Part shown: positions 27,601 to 35,322 of the stretch, piece after piece
Layout: each line of letters opens with the position of its first letter
Numbering within the stretch: position 1 is the stretch's first letter
Assembly (NCBI GenBank): GCA_965267605.1
Contig: OZ254088.1
Location: 2,294,001-2,358,000 of the forward strand
Length of the DNA stretch: 64,000 nucleotides
Direction: 5' to 3'
Source of the DNA: G965267605 sp965267605
GTDB lineage: Bacteria; Bacteroidota; Bacteroidia; Flavobacteriales_E; Vicingaceae
Made by a program: the position numbers and the translations under genes
Notes under the pieces: model-generated
The model's input: only the letters and a program-made list of their open reading frames with translations
Told to the model about the DNA's origin: nothing
The model's database searches: none

Positions 27601-28426
27601 GGTGCGTGCCTTTTTTTACATTCAATGCAATTACTTCATTATCGTAATTGGCATTGATTTTCTCTTTGTTCTCATAGATCAGGTCATCATCCAGCCAGAT
27701 TTTGATCGGTGAACTTCGATCAAGCCGCATGTATATCTTCCTGTCCGAAGGAATCTCTATAAACGCATTTGCGAAATATGTGCCGTCTCGGTATGACGAA
27801 CTATTCAGGTGATGATTAAAGAAAATACGTCCTGTACCTGCACTACTTGAGGGTATGATCCAACCCAAATCCCTTCCGGATTCATCAGCGTAGACCATGG
27901 TTGTATCAAATGGTGTGTTTTCGATCTCATAGGTTTCTGCATAGCCTGAACCTGCTTCATTTTTGAACGGACCGATCATCGCCCAGTAGTACTTACCAAT
28001 CAATTCACGGTAAGCGTTGTATTTCTTCTTGTAGTCTTTTGTTTTGTCTCCTTCATCAGAGGCAAAATCAATCTTACTTCTCAACTTAGCCCTTTCCGTT
28101 AACTTCTCATTCTTGATCACCTCCTTGTCCTTGCCCTTGAACGCAGATTGGAAAAGAAGAAAGAACTCTTCGTCCCAATAAGTTCGAACATAGGTTGTGA
28201 TATACTTCTGATACTCGAAGGAGCATTCTCTAACCTCGGCCAGGAAGATCATACCTTCCAGTGCTTCACGGTTAGTCGAATCTGAGGCCAAAACCTCCTC
28301 AAAAGATTTCTGAGCAGCACTGAAATCCCCTTTCTTGATATGATCCCATCCTCCTGCATAGGAAAAATAAGAAAGCAGAATGGCCGCGATCGTACAGATC
28401 AAACGGTATTGCATTACGCATCGCAT
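24656..28426 (-). CDS. TPR, DUF3857 and transglutaminase-like domain protein
   Basis: A 1256-residue exported protein. A signal peptide (RLICTIAAILLSYFSYAGG) is followed by TPR-like repeats (GDFSAAQKSFEEVLASDSTN; later YDELIAGMPHIDDYYYDKS). In the middle a DUF3857 domain begins near residue 640 (AGRGEESVVLMYTKDM region), then a transglutaminase core with Cys in IGDCKD (about 940), His in FDHVIV (about 980) and Asp in YFADLT (about 996). The C-terminal 200 residues are beta-rich. The catalytic triad is complete. Such proteins are widespread in Bacteroidota with unknown substrate. ATG at 28426 is preferred because a TACCTTTA box lies 4 nt before it; the ATG four codons later is an alternative. 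Confidence 0.85.
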   Translation of the reverse strand: MRCVMQYRLICTIAAILLSYFSYAGGWDHIKKGDFSAAQKSFEEVLASDSTNREALEGMIFLAEVRECSFEYQKYITTYVRTYWDEEFFLLFQSAFKGKDKEVIKNEKLTERAKLRSKIDFASDEGDKTKDYKKKYNAYRELIGKYYWAMIGPFKNEAGSGYAETYEIENTPFDTTMVYADESGRDLGWIIPSSSAGTGRIFFNHHLNSSSYRDGTYFANAFIEIPSDRKIYMRLDRSSPIKIWLDDDLIYENKEKINANYDNEVIALNVKKGTHRIFIKNATHYGSHSRFKMLNFWDNMVTYSTRVTVRITDENGKLMKDITSKRFAQYTKQDYNPVVTRYPILERYQKMVDENPDNLFGYYALCKAYVKTGFYREAEKRFIKYYRANTNSAFFTYLMAKVYSANGKAEKVYPMLNALDLDKTMIFEILYSKHKELDKKNEEEKYLASLDALLKINPPHYSLNSSYVSYYDKKGEDEKKDAFINDLIKRYPHLKTSFERKLSTYKKGKSKYSAEAKLERQKEALKRVKSEYSETDFKTAIKYYKEKDKPSKVLKLYDELIAGMPHIDDYYYDKSKYLFEKDRFDEAAFEVKRALKINAFNPTNRKLLGDIYRKQEKDDDAIREYKSALAYNTKSYTSSSIQKEIEKIEGNNPLKKIFKTRTFEEALADDGWRKYARGEESVVLMYTKDMVWNEYDMVEVYQQMLVKILTKGGADRWTQYNFKFLGTLQSVKVMKKNGQEVVPDSRSGYVVFKDLAPGDVIKLEGKTRYRLSSKFDKQLDHRHYISFGAPIYYHKLEIAMPKDKELVHVCHKVDDNLKIDKREKFNHYIWQHENVEPLKKEEAVLDNTDRYGNIMISTMKDWSGVVKWYERKTYRRLEPTYDIKEILDTIIQPAMPDSEKVVSVYNHITEDIKYSHVSFLNSAYTPKYPTNTCSGKIGDCKDVSTLMITMLRQLGIEAYYVLVKTSHYHHLAMVPSLQFDHVIVGYKLNGREYFADLTTNFYPHYVLTEIDVDAWALRIKPGEKDVFRLPNDFISEKKNKIRVEVIAQVNADRSIDMDVETSHIGMAGGKIREKLYTTPPYKQKTYALELLGRGVFENLQVQSLDFGNKNEILAPLKSTFKLRSEGFSDKVANLFILRIPYMKAVLPNAALLTEKRLNRLDVNDLLDSQPIKQRVVMKFPAGYKLTELPENVSEKSQFGEYSIRFKKVPNGIEVYKSQIFYKNVIDIKDFDAFKKYYLKILDHDKMKIAIQRKARA

Positions 28427-28430
28427 ACGC

Positions 28431-28438
28431 TAAAGGTA
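28431..28438 (-). promoter_or_regulatory. -7 box (TACCTTTA), leaderless type
   Basis: Minus-strand TACCTTTA ends 4 nt before the ATG at 28426. It matches TAnnTTTG except for the final A and predicts that transcription starts at the initiation codon of the 1256-residue protein gene. Confidence 0.5.
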
Positions 28439-28514
28439 AGCATTCAACTCCCCAATTGAGCCATTATGTTCAATTACGGTAAATAGCGAACGTGGAACGG
28501 TGCTAAATCTTGTG

Positions 28515-28934
28515 CTACTTAGCCTTTGCTGTAGATTTCTTAGCAGCTGGCTTCTTTGCCGCAGGCTTCTTAGCTGCCGTAGTCTTCTTAGCCGTTGCGG
28601 TTGTTTTCTTAGCCGCAGTGGTCTTTTTCGCAGTAGTCGTCTTTTTCGCAGTAGTCGTCTTCTTCGCTACTGCAGTAGACTTCTTAGCAGGGGCTGCCTT
28701 CTTGGTAGTTGTGGTTTTCTTGGCCGCTGTTGCCGTAGTCTTTTTAGCCGCTGTTTCCTTCTTGGCAGCTGGCTTCTTAGCCGCTGCTGTCGTAGTTTTC
28801 TTCGCAGCAGTTGTTGTAGCAGCTTTCTTTGCTGCCGGCTTGGCTTCAGCTACCGCCTCAGCAGGAGCTTCTTCTTTGGCGGCCTCGGCCTTTTTAGCCG
28901 TGGTTTTCTTGGCAGCAGCTCTTTTTGGTTTCGG
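28515..28934 (-). repeat. Low-complexity repeat coding for the Lys/Ala/Thr tail
   Basis: About 420 bases made of degenerate short repeats built from codons for Lys-Lys-Thr-Thr-Ala and Lys-Lys-Pro-Ala-Ala. A near-perfect 18-base tandem copy is visible near 28630-28670. All units are in frame. Such DNA is prone to length change by slippage. Confidence 0.8.
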
Positions 28935-29696
28935 TGGTTCTGGAGCGCGTTCCTCAATCCCACTGATGTGGCTATCCACCAAAATTCTTCCACAGTGCTC
29001 ACAAACAATGATCTTTTTGTGAGACTTGATGTCCATTTGACGCTGAGGTGGAATCTTATTGAAACATCCTCCGCACGAATCTCTTTCAATGCTTACAACC
29101 GCAAGTCCATTCTTGGCATTGTCTCTGATACGTGTATAAGCATTCGCAAGACGCTCTTCAAGAACGCCCAAAGCCTTTTTAGACTTTTTGGTTAGGTCGT
29201 CTTCTTCCTTTTGCGTTTCAGCTACGATCTCATCAAGTTCTTTCTTCTTGGTTGCAAGATCCTGAAGCCTACCATCAAGGTATTCTTTGGCATCGCCAAT
29301 AACTTCATTCTTGTTCTCAATTGTAGCTTTATATTCCTTGATACGCTTTTCAGAAAGCTCAATCTCAAGGTTCTGGAACTCGATCTCTTTCGTAAGAGAA
29401 TCAAATTCTCTGTTGTTTCGAACATTCTTTTGCTGCCCTTCGTACTTTTTGATCGCTGCTTTAGCCTCTTCAATTACGTTTTTCTTGTCAGCAATAGATT
29501 TTTCCAGTCCATCGACCTCTTCGTTGTGGTTTCCTACCCTGGTCTGTAAACCGGCTATTTCGTCTTCCAAATCTTCAACTTCCAAAGGAAGTTCACCTCT
29601 AATCGTTCTAATGTTATCTATCTGAGAATCAAGTTGCTGAAGGTCATATAGTGCCTGTAACTTTTCTTCTACAGTTGGGTCATTGCTTTTCGCCAT
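28515..29696 (-). CDS. C4-type zinc-ribbon coiled-coil protein with a Lys/Ala/Thr-rich tail
   Basis: A 393-residue protein in three parts. Residues 1-195 form a long helical hairpin/coiled coil (heptad-like charged repeats). Residues 205-240 are a zinc ribbon with Cys208, Cys211, Cys232 and Cys235 (CGGC and CEHC), the family found beside nif3 genes in many bacteria and annotated as zf-RING_7 or CT398-like. Residues 255-393 are an unusually long tail of KKTTAKK/KKPAAKK repeats like bacterial histone H1-like or AlgP proteins, which suggests nucleic-acid binding. The stop of this gene lies at 28515; the start is 2 nt upstream of the nif3 stop region, in one operon with nif3. Function of the family is unknown. 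Confidence 0.85.
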   Translation of the reverse strand: MAKSNDPTVEEKLQALYDLQQLDSQIDNIRTIRGELPLEVEDLEDEIAGLQTRVGNHNEEVDGLEKSIADKKNVIEEAKAAIKKYEGQQKNVRNNREFDSLTKEIEFQNLEIELSEKRIKEYKATIENKNEVIGDAKEYLDGRLQDLATKKKELDEIVAETQKEEDDLTKKSKKALGVLEERLANAYTRIRDNAKNGLAVVSIERDSCGGCFNKIPPQRQMDIKSHKKIIVCEHCGRILVDSHISGIEERAPEPPKPKRAAAKKTTAKKAEAAKEEAPAEAVAEAKPAAKKAATTTAAKKTTTAAAKKPAAKKETAAKKTTATAAKKTTTTKKAAPAKKSTAVAKKTTTAKKTTTAKKTTAAKKTTATAKKTTAAKKPAAKKPAAKKSTAKAK

Positions 29697-29698
29697 GA

Positions 29699-30793
29699 TT
29701 ACAGATAATTTATTGGATTTGTATTGGTCTCCGTTAAATGGACTGCAAAGCTAGAAAAATTTTCCTTTAGAATGTCAGCAAACAGCGTGCTGGTGAACTG
29801 TTCGCTCTCATAATGGCCTATATCAGCAATCATAATTTCACCTTCCGCTTCGAAGAACTGGTGATACTTGAAGTCACCTGTAATAAAAACATCAGCTTTT
29901 GCCGCCTTTGCTGCTCCTAACAAAAAGGAACCAGAACCCCCACAAACAGCAACTTTCGACACCTTTGAACCCAATGGTTTCGTGTACCGTATACCCTCTG
30001 CGCCAAACGTTGATTTCAACTGCTGAAGGAAAGTCATTTCATCCAAAGGTTCAGGAAGTTGTGCGACCATACCACTACCAATTTCCGGAGAAACATTGCC
30101 AAGAGCTACCAAATCATGTGCTACTTCCTCATACGGATGCGCCTCATGCATGGCTTTGACCACTTTGGCAACCCTATCCATTGGAACAATCATTTCCAAA
30201 CGATGCTCATTTTCCAAATGAAGCTTACCCACCTCACCTACATGTGGATCTGCCTCCTCTCCAGCCTTGAAGGAGCCAACACCTGCCGCACTGAATGAAC
30301 ATTCATCATAATTCCCAATGTGTCCGGCACCTGCTTCAGCCATCGCTTCGCGTAAATCATCCAAGTTTGCCGATGGCACAAACACAATCAATTTGAACAA
30401 CGAATCTTTCTTGGGAAGCAGTATTTGTTGATTTATAAGTCCCAACTTGTCGCAGATCACCTTATTCACGCCATTTTTCACGTTGTCAAGATTGGTATGA
30501 GCCGCATAAATAACGATGTCGTGTTTGATCGCCTTGATAATCGCTCTTTCCTGATCTGACGCCCCGATGACACGTTTAAGACCACCGAATATAACCGGAT
30601 GATGGGCAATTATCAGGTTACAATCCTTAGTAATGGCTTCATCTACAACATCTTCCGTGCAATCCAAACACAAAAGAGCCGCCTTGGCTTCTACATTGCT
30701 ATCTCCTACCTGAATTCCTGCATTATCGTAGGATTCCTGATACACCTTTGGCGCGAAACGCTCAATGGCTTGTATGATATCGCGAATCTTCAT
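29699..30793 (-). CDS. Nif3-like dinuclear metal centre protein
   Basis: Nif3/YbgI/YqfO family protein, 364 residues from ATG at 30793 (MKIRDIIQAIERFAPKVYQESYDNAGIQVG). Metal-ligand motifs visible: IAHHPVIFGGLK with two His, AAHTNLDNV, and the C-terminal GDFKYHQFFEA and IADIGHYESEQF. A central insertion (about 130-240) of the PII-like type found in YqfO is present. The family is proposed to be a GTP cyclohydrolase I type 2-like hydrolase, but the true reaction is unsettled. It is divergent from lpxK (37 nt apart) and is followed by the zinc-ribbon gene, an arrangement conserved in many phyla. Confidence 0.9.
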   Translation of the reverse strand: MKIRDIIQAIERFAPKVYQESYDNAGIQVGDSNVEAKAALLCLDCTEDVVDEAITKDCNLIIAHHPVIFGGLKRVIGASDQERAIIKAIKHDIVIYAAHTNLDNVKNGVNKVICDKLGLINQQILLPKKDSLFKLIVFVPSANLDDLREAMAEAGAGHIGNYDECSFSAAGVGSFKAGEEADPHVGEVGKLHLENEHRLEMIVPMDRVAKVVKAMHEAHPYEEVAHDLVALGNVSPEIGSGMVAQLPEPLDEMTFLQQLKSTFGAEGIRYTKPLGSKVSKVAVCGGSGSFLLGAAKAAKADVFITGDFKYHQFFEAEGEIMIADIGHYESEQFTSTLFADILKENFSSFAVHLTETNTNPINYL

Positions 30794-30799
30794 CGTTAT

Positions 30800-30826
30800 T
30801 GGATTTGCACTCAATGGTTACTTTTA
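30800..30826 (+). promoter_or_regulatory. Promoter of lpxK (TTG-N17-TACTTTTA), leaderless type
   Basis: A TTG about 17 nt upstream is followed by the -7 box TACTTTTA at 30819-30826, which ends 4 nt before the ATG at 30831. The -7 box deviates only in its last base (A for G). Spacing fits the Bacteroidota consensus. Confidence 0.5.
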
Positions 30827-30830
30827 CATT

Positions 30831-31877
30831 ATGAACGCCCTACGGCTGCTGCTTTTCCCGCTAGCGCTAATCTACGGATTCGCGATTGCAATCAGAAACA
30901 TGCTGTACAGCATGGGGGTACTTAGGTCAACCGAGTTTGGAAAGCCCATCATCAACGTGGGAAACCTGACAACTGGCGGAACGGGTAAGACACCCCATAT
31001 AGAATACCTGATATCCTTATTGAAATCAAATGGCAAGGCGCCAGCCACATTAAGCCGGGGTTATGGAAGATCAACAAGTGGATTCCTTCTGGTTGAAGGA
31101 GATCACACCGCAGATCATGTGGGTGACGAACCCCTCCAATTCAAAACAAAATTTCCAGAAATAACGGTGGCTGTTGATGGCAACAGAGTAAGAGGGTGCA
31201 ATCAACTGTTCGACAACAACACTGAAGTTGTTTTGTTGGACGATGCCTTTCAACACAGGGCTGTGAAACCTGGATTCAATATTCTACTCACGGAGTACAG
31301 CAATCACTACCGCAACGATATGCTTCTTCCTATGGGAAACCTCAGGGAATTTAAAAGTGGAGCAGCTCGAGCAGATTTGATCATAGTTACCAAATGTCCT
31401 AACGACCTGTCGCCAATAGATCGGAGAAGAGTAGTCTCAGAGCTGAAGACACCTGCGCATCAACCCGTCTTGTTCTCTAGAATTGCCTACAGCAATGTTG
31501 TTGCATTTAACGCTAGAGCTAAATCTGATCCGGTTCAGGTTTCAGGCCTGAAAGACCACCATGTAGTGCTTGTAACGGGTATCGCCAACCCAGCGGCCCT
31601 TGTAGATATGCTAGGAGAACAATCTGTTGAAATGGAGCACATCAGATTTGGAGATCATCATGCTTTTGATGGTTCAGATGTGAAGAAAATAAAGGATGCA
31701 TGCAAGCAACAACCTGGCAGTATCCTGCTCACGACAGAGAAGGATGTTATGCGTCTGAATTACCCTAGCATCCTCTCAGAACTTGAGGAGATTCCACTAT
31801 ATTACATCCCGATTAGTATTCTATTCGATGCCAACGATCAGGAAGTGTTTGACAACCTGATACTTCAGCATGTTTGA
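30831..31877 (+). CDS. lpxK: Tetraacyldisaccharide 4'-kinase
   Basis: LpxK phosphorylates the 4' position of the lipid A disaccharide at the inner membrane. From ATG at 30831 the protein has 348 residues, with an N-terminal membrane-associated helix (LRLLLFPLALIYGFAIAI) and the P-loop VGNLTTGGTGKTPHIEYL. LSRGYGR, the GDEP motif and LLDDAFQHR follow, the last with the conserved Asp-Asp-x-x-x-Gln-His. Longer in-frame starts upstream would overlap nif3 and the promoter. The stop lies inside the next gene (8-nt overlap with PNP), so the two are coupled. Confidence 0.95.
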   Translation: MNALRLLLFPLALIYGFAIAIRNMLYSMGVLRSTEFGKPIINVGNLTTGGTGKTPHIEYLISLLKSNGKAPATLSRGYGRSTSGFLLVEGDHTADHVGDEPLQFKTKFPEITVAVDGNRVRGCNQLFDNNTEVVLLDDAFQHRAVKPGFNILLTEYSNHYRNDMLLPMGNLREFKSGAARADLIIVTKCPNDLSPIDRRRVVSELKTPAHQPVLFSRIAYSNVVAFNARAKSDPVQVSGLKDHHVVLVTGIANPAALVDMLGEQSVEMEHIRFGDHHAFDGSDVKKIKDACKQQPGSILLTTEKDVMRLNYPSILSELEEIPLYYIPISILFDANDQEVFDNLILQHV

Positions 31878-32685
31878 GAGACTTCAAAATATAGCCAGCC
31901 AAATTCAGACGAAGGTTGATTCAAAACCAACGATTGGCTTGATCCTAGGATCAGGACTTGGTTCGCTAACAGATATGATTGAAGATCCTGTAGTAATCCC
32001 TTACGCAGAACTCGATGGGTTCCCGCAATCTACAGTAGCGGGTCATAGCGGAAATCTCGTTTTTGGGAAGCTGCAGGGAAGGGATGTGGTAGTTGTACAG
32101 GGTCGCTTCCATTATTACGAAGGCTATAGTATGCAGGAGGTGGTAATACCTGTTCGAGTGATGCACTTGCTAGGTGTTAAGAACCTTATCGTTACCAATG
32201 CCAGTGGTGGAGTAAATGAGAACTTTTCGATTGGGGATACAATGATCATTACCGATCATATCAACCTTATGCCCGACAATCCACTTCGTGGTCCAAACAT
32301 TGATGAATTGGGCCCGCGCTTCCCTGACATGAGTGAGCCTTATGACAGAAGTCTGATCAAGCGCCTCGAGGAAATTGTTGAAGAACAAGGCCTTTCAGGG
32401 GTGCAAAAGGGTGTTTATACTGCTTTATCCGGCCCTACGTATGAAACACTCGCAGAATATCGCATGGCAAGGATTATCGGTTCAGATACCGTGGGAATGA
32501 GTACCGTTCCAGAGGTTATTGCAGCGGTACACATGGGTATGACCTGTACCGGTCTATCAGTGATTACAGACCTGGGTGTGGAAGGGTTGATCGAAGAGAT
32601 CACCCATGAAATGGTAATGCAAGCCGCCACAAAAGCAGCCCCTGTGATGAGCACACTGATAATCGAGCTCATCAAATCGCTGTAA
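31870..32685 (+). CDS. Purine-nucleoside phosphorylase (trimeric type)
   Basis: Predicted to cleave purine (deoxy)nucleosides with phosphate into base and (deoxy)ribose-1-phosphate. The 271-residue protein has the phosphate loop GLILGSGLGSLTD, the HYYEGY motif, NASGGVNENFSIGD, GPTYETLAEYRM and VGMSTVPEVIAA, all in trimeric PNP order. At the base-specificity site the sequence is SVITDLGVEG: Asp sits where guanine/hypoxanthine-specific enzymes usually have Asn, which could alter base preference. The start ATG overlaps lpxK by 8 nt. Confidence 0.9.
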   Translation: MFERLQNIASQIQTKVDSKPTIGLILGSGLGSLTDMIEDPVVIPYAELDGFPQSTVAGHSGNLVFGKLQGRDVVVVQGRFHYYEGYSMQEVVIPVRVMHLLGVKNLIVTNASGGVNENFSIGDTMIITDHINLMPDNPLRGPNIDELGPRFPDMSEPYDRSLIKRLEEIVEEQGLSGVQKGVYTALSGPTYETLAEYRMARIIGSDTVGMSTVPEVIAAVHMGMTCTGLSVITDLGVEGLIEEITHEMVMQAATKAAPVMSTLIIELIKSL

Positions 32686-32700
32686 ACCGCATCAATTCTA

Positions 32701-32708
32701 TAAATTTG
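32701..32708 (+). promoter_or_regulatory. -7 box (TAAATTTG) of gatB
   Basis: A full match to TAnnTTTG, ending 13 nt before the ATG at 32722, in the 36-nt space after the PNP gene. No clear -33 TTG was found. It suggests that gatB can be transcribed separately from lpxK-PNP. Confidence 0.5.
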
Positions 32709-32721
32709 CGCCTGTTACGAA

Positions 32722-34173
32722 ATGAGCAATTACGATTCATACGAAGCGGTCATTGGGCTTGAGGTGCACGCACAACTTCTTACTGAAAGCAAGATGTTCA
32801 GCACAGATGATGCGTCTTACGGAGGAGCGCCCAACACCCACATTGATCCTATCTCACTAGGACATCCAGGAACCTTACCGATGGTGAACGAGCGAGCCAT
32901 CGAATATGCTATCCGCATGGGCCTTGCCTGCAACTGTGATATCAATGAGTACAATGAGTTCGCCAGAAAGAACTACTTCTATGCCGACCTCCCCAAGGGA
33001 TATCAGATCAGTCAGCACCTTACACCTATCTGTTCTGGTGGTCATGTTACGATCACGCTGGATGGTGAAGACAAAGACATAAGATTGGTGCGAATTCACC
33101 TGGAGGAAGATTCCGGTAAATCCGTTCACGACCTGGACCCCTTCCACACACTAATTGACCTGAACCGTGCTGGAGTGCCACTTATTGAGATTGTAAGCGA
33201 ACCAGATATGAGAACGTCAGACGAGGCGTATCAATACCTTCAGGAAATTAGGAAACTGGTACGTTACCTTGAGATATGTGATGGCAACATGGAGGAGGGT
33301 AGTATGCGGTGTGATGCCAACATATCGGTTAGAAAGAAGGGTGTTGCTGAATTCGGAACCAAGGTTGAGGTAAAGAACATTAACTCCATTCGTAACGTTC
33401 AGAGGGCGCTTGAATTTGAATTCCGTTCTCAGATTGACATTATCGAAGCGGGGGGCACTATCGTTCAATCCACGAAAACGTTCGATGCAGCTTCAGGTAC
33501 CACAATCGTGATGCGTACCAAAGAAGATGCGCACGACTACCGCTATTTTCCAGAACCAGATCTATCGCCCTTCATGGTAACGGAAGATGACATCAGTAAG
33601 GTAAAAGCCAGTCAGCCAGCATTGCCGAGGGAGCTTCAAGCGAAATACGTTGAATCCTACCAGCTCAGCGATTATGACGCCAGCATTCTTACTGATACGA
33701 AAGAGATTGCTTTATACTTTGAAGAGCTGGTGTCGCACACCAGTAATTTTAAAAGTGCTGCCAATTGGGTAATGGGCACAGTGAAGTCATATCTGAACGA
33801 GAACGCAATCCATGTGAAGGACTTCAACGTGAAGCCAGCGACCATCGCATCGTTGATTGAAATGATCGACAATAACCAGATCAGCAACTCCGTTGCTGCG
33901 CAGAAGATTTTCCCATTACTGACAGAGAGACCTGACCTTGATCCGGTTGAGATTGCGAAAGCACACAATTGGCTACAGGAATCTGACACCAATGCGATCG
34001 AAGGCCTTGTGGAACAAGCACTGGCAAAGTATCCAGATAAAATTGAAGCATACAAAAACGGCCAGAAAGGCCTTATTGGTCTGTTTATGGGCGAAGTCAT
34101 GAAGCTTTCCGGAGGGAAGGCAGATCCAAAACTTGCCAATAAGATGCTTCAGGAAAAACTAGAAGAACAATAA
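32722..34173 (+). CDS. gatB: Asp-tRNA(Asn)/Glu-tRNA(Gln) amidotransferase subunit B
   Basis: GatB binds the misacylated tRNA and holds the kinase/transamidase site of GatCAB, which makes Gln-tRNA(Gln) or Asn-tRNA(Asn). The 483-residue protein starts YEAVIGLEVHAQL and has the signature FARKNYFYADLPKGYQISQ, then HLEEDSGKSVHD, DLNRAGVPLIEIVSEPD and EGSMRCDANISVR. The DYRYFPEPDL motif and the C-terminal tail domain (GLIGLFMGEVMKLSGGKADPK) follow. Full length. gatA and gatC are not in the window. Confidence 0.98.
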   Translation: MSNYDSYEAVIGLEVHAQLLTESKMFSTDDASYGGAPNTHIDPISLGHPGTLPMVNERAIEYAIRMGLACNCDINEYNEFARKNYFYADLPKGYQISQHLTPICSGGHVTITLDGEDKDIRLVRIHLEEDSGKSVHDLDPFHTLIDLNRAGVPLIEIVSEPDMRTSDEAYQYLQEIRKLVRYLEICDGNMEEGSMRCDANISVRKKGVAEFGTKVEVKNINSIRNVQRALEFEFRSQIDIIEAGGTIVQSTKTFDAASGTTIVMRTKEDAHDYRYFPEPDLSPFMVTEDDISKVKASQPALPRELQAKYVESYQLSDYDASILTDTKEIALYFEELVSHTSNFKSAANWVMGTVKSYLNENAIHVKDFNVKPATIASLIEMIDNNQISNSVAAQKIFPLLTERPDLDPVEIAKAHNWLQESDTNAIEGLVEQALAKYPDKIEAYKNGQKGLIGLFMGEVMKLSGGKADPKLANKMLQEKLEEQ

Positions 34174-34182
34174 CTTACAGGT

Positions 34183-35322
34183 ATGAAATCATACATAACT
34201 ACAGCCATCATTGCTGCGCTTTTACTTGCAGGCTGTTCATCAGATAATGGTGAGAGCGAAACGGGTGGCAACATTTCAGGAGTTGTTACTAAAGCAACGG
34301 TTAAGCAGATCTACTTTGAAGAACTGCTCCCAAGTGAAATCAAACCTCTTGATACAGCAGACATTGCTGAGGACGGTTCATTCGTGTTTCCGAATGCGAG
34401 TATAGATCATATCGGATACTATCGCATCAAGATCAACAATCAAAACTACTGTAGTCTGGTTGGCCAACCTGGAGAGAAGATTCATATCACCGGTGAAGCC
34501 GGAAGTCTCAACAAAACGTACAGGGTTGAAGGATCCACGTTATCATCCAAATTCCGCGAGGTACTTACAAACTACGAAGTACTTTACATGAAAAGAGATT
34601 CTATTCAACGTAGCTATCAACCAACCATGGATAGTCTACAGGTTATTGAATTGGGCAAGAACTATGAAGCTGCGGCCGAAGAAATGTATGCTTACGTTAG
34701 AAAGGTAATTGATGAAGGAAACGATCCTTTCATCTGTCAGTTCATCATTGATCAATTGAATCCAGACACGGAAGGTGAATATTACGTTAAAGTCAATGAG
34801 CGTTTCCAGGAGAAGTATCCAGGCAACATCTTTGCGGATAACTTCAAGTTCCGGGTACAGAAAATGATGGCTTTTGCTGTTGGAACAGAGGCCCCGAACA
34901 TCATTCTTCCAGACAGACAGGATACCGCTGCTCAACTGTATGACCTTCGGGGTAAGGTGGTATTGGTCGACTTCTGGGCATCATGGTGTAAGCCGTGTCG
35001 TGCAGAAAATCCCAATGTTGTAAAGGCCTACAAGAAGTACAAGGACAAAGGTTTTGATGTCTTTTCTGTTTCACTTGATGGTGTCCCCAATCAGCCAGAA
35101 CCAAAGGCGCAATGGCTTCAGGCTATTCAGCAGGATGGGTTGGTATGGGACAATCACGTAAGCGACCTTAAAGGGTGGAATTCAATGGTTGTTCCGTTAT
35201 TCGACATCCAAGGTATTCCGTTTACCTTGTTGCTTGATCAGGAAGGAAAGATCGCGGGTAAGAACCTAAGGGGTCCTGCCCTCGAAGAGAAGTTGGCTGA
35301 ACTCCTTGGCCCAGCGGAGTAA
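34183..35322 (+). CDS. TlpA-like thioredoxin lipoprotein with DUF4369 domain
   Basis: Predicted periplasmic or membrane-anchored thiol-disulfide oxidoreductase of 379 residues. The lipoprotein signal ends LLLAGCSS. Residues 30-240 resemble the DUF4369 domain common in Bacteroidota TlpA-like proteins, and the C-terminal thioredoxin domain carries the active site WASWCKPCRAENP (Cys-x-x-Cys) and a conserved cis-Pro region (GIPFTLLLDQEGKI). It follows gatB by 9 nt and is directly followed by the M1 peptidase gene (TAA then GTG), so it is probably co-transcribed. Confidence 0.9.
   Translation: MKSYITTAIIAALLLAGCSSDNGESETGGNISGVVTKATVKQIYFEELLPSEIKPLDTADIAEDGSFVFPNASIDHIGYYRIKINNQNYCSLVGQPGEKIHITGEAGSLNKTYRVEGSTLSSKFREVLTNYEVLYMKRDSIQRSYQPTMDSLQVIELGKNYEAAAEEMYAYVRKVIDEGNDPFICQFIIDQLNPDTEGEYYVKVNERFQEKYPGNIFADNFKFRVQKMMAFAVGTEAPNIILPDRQDTAAQLYDLRGKVVLVDFWASWCKPCRAENPNVVKAYKKYKDKGFDVFSVSLDGVPNQPEPKAQWLQAIQQDGLVWDNHVSDLKGWNSMVVPLFDIQGIPFTLLLDQEGKIAGKNLRGPALEEKLAELLGPAE

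Noticed and set aside
28500..29195. Long Arg/Leu/Ser-rich and Ala/Val-rich frames on the strand opposite the zinc-ribbon gene
   Set aside because: They are antisense shadows of the Lys/Ala repeat and have no start region or homology of their own.
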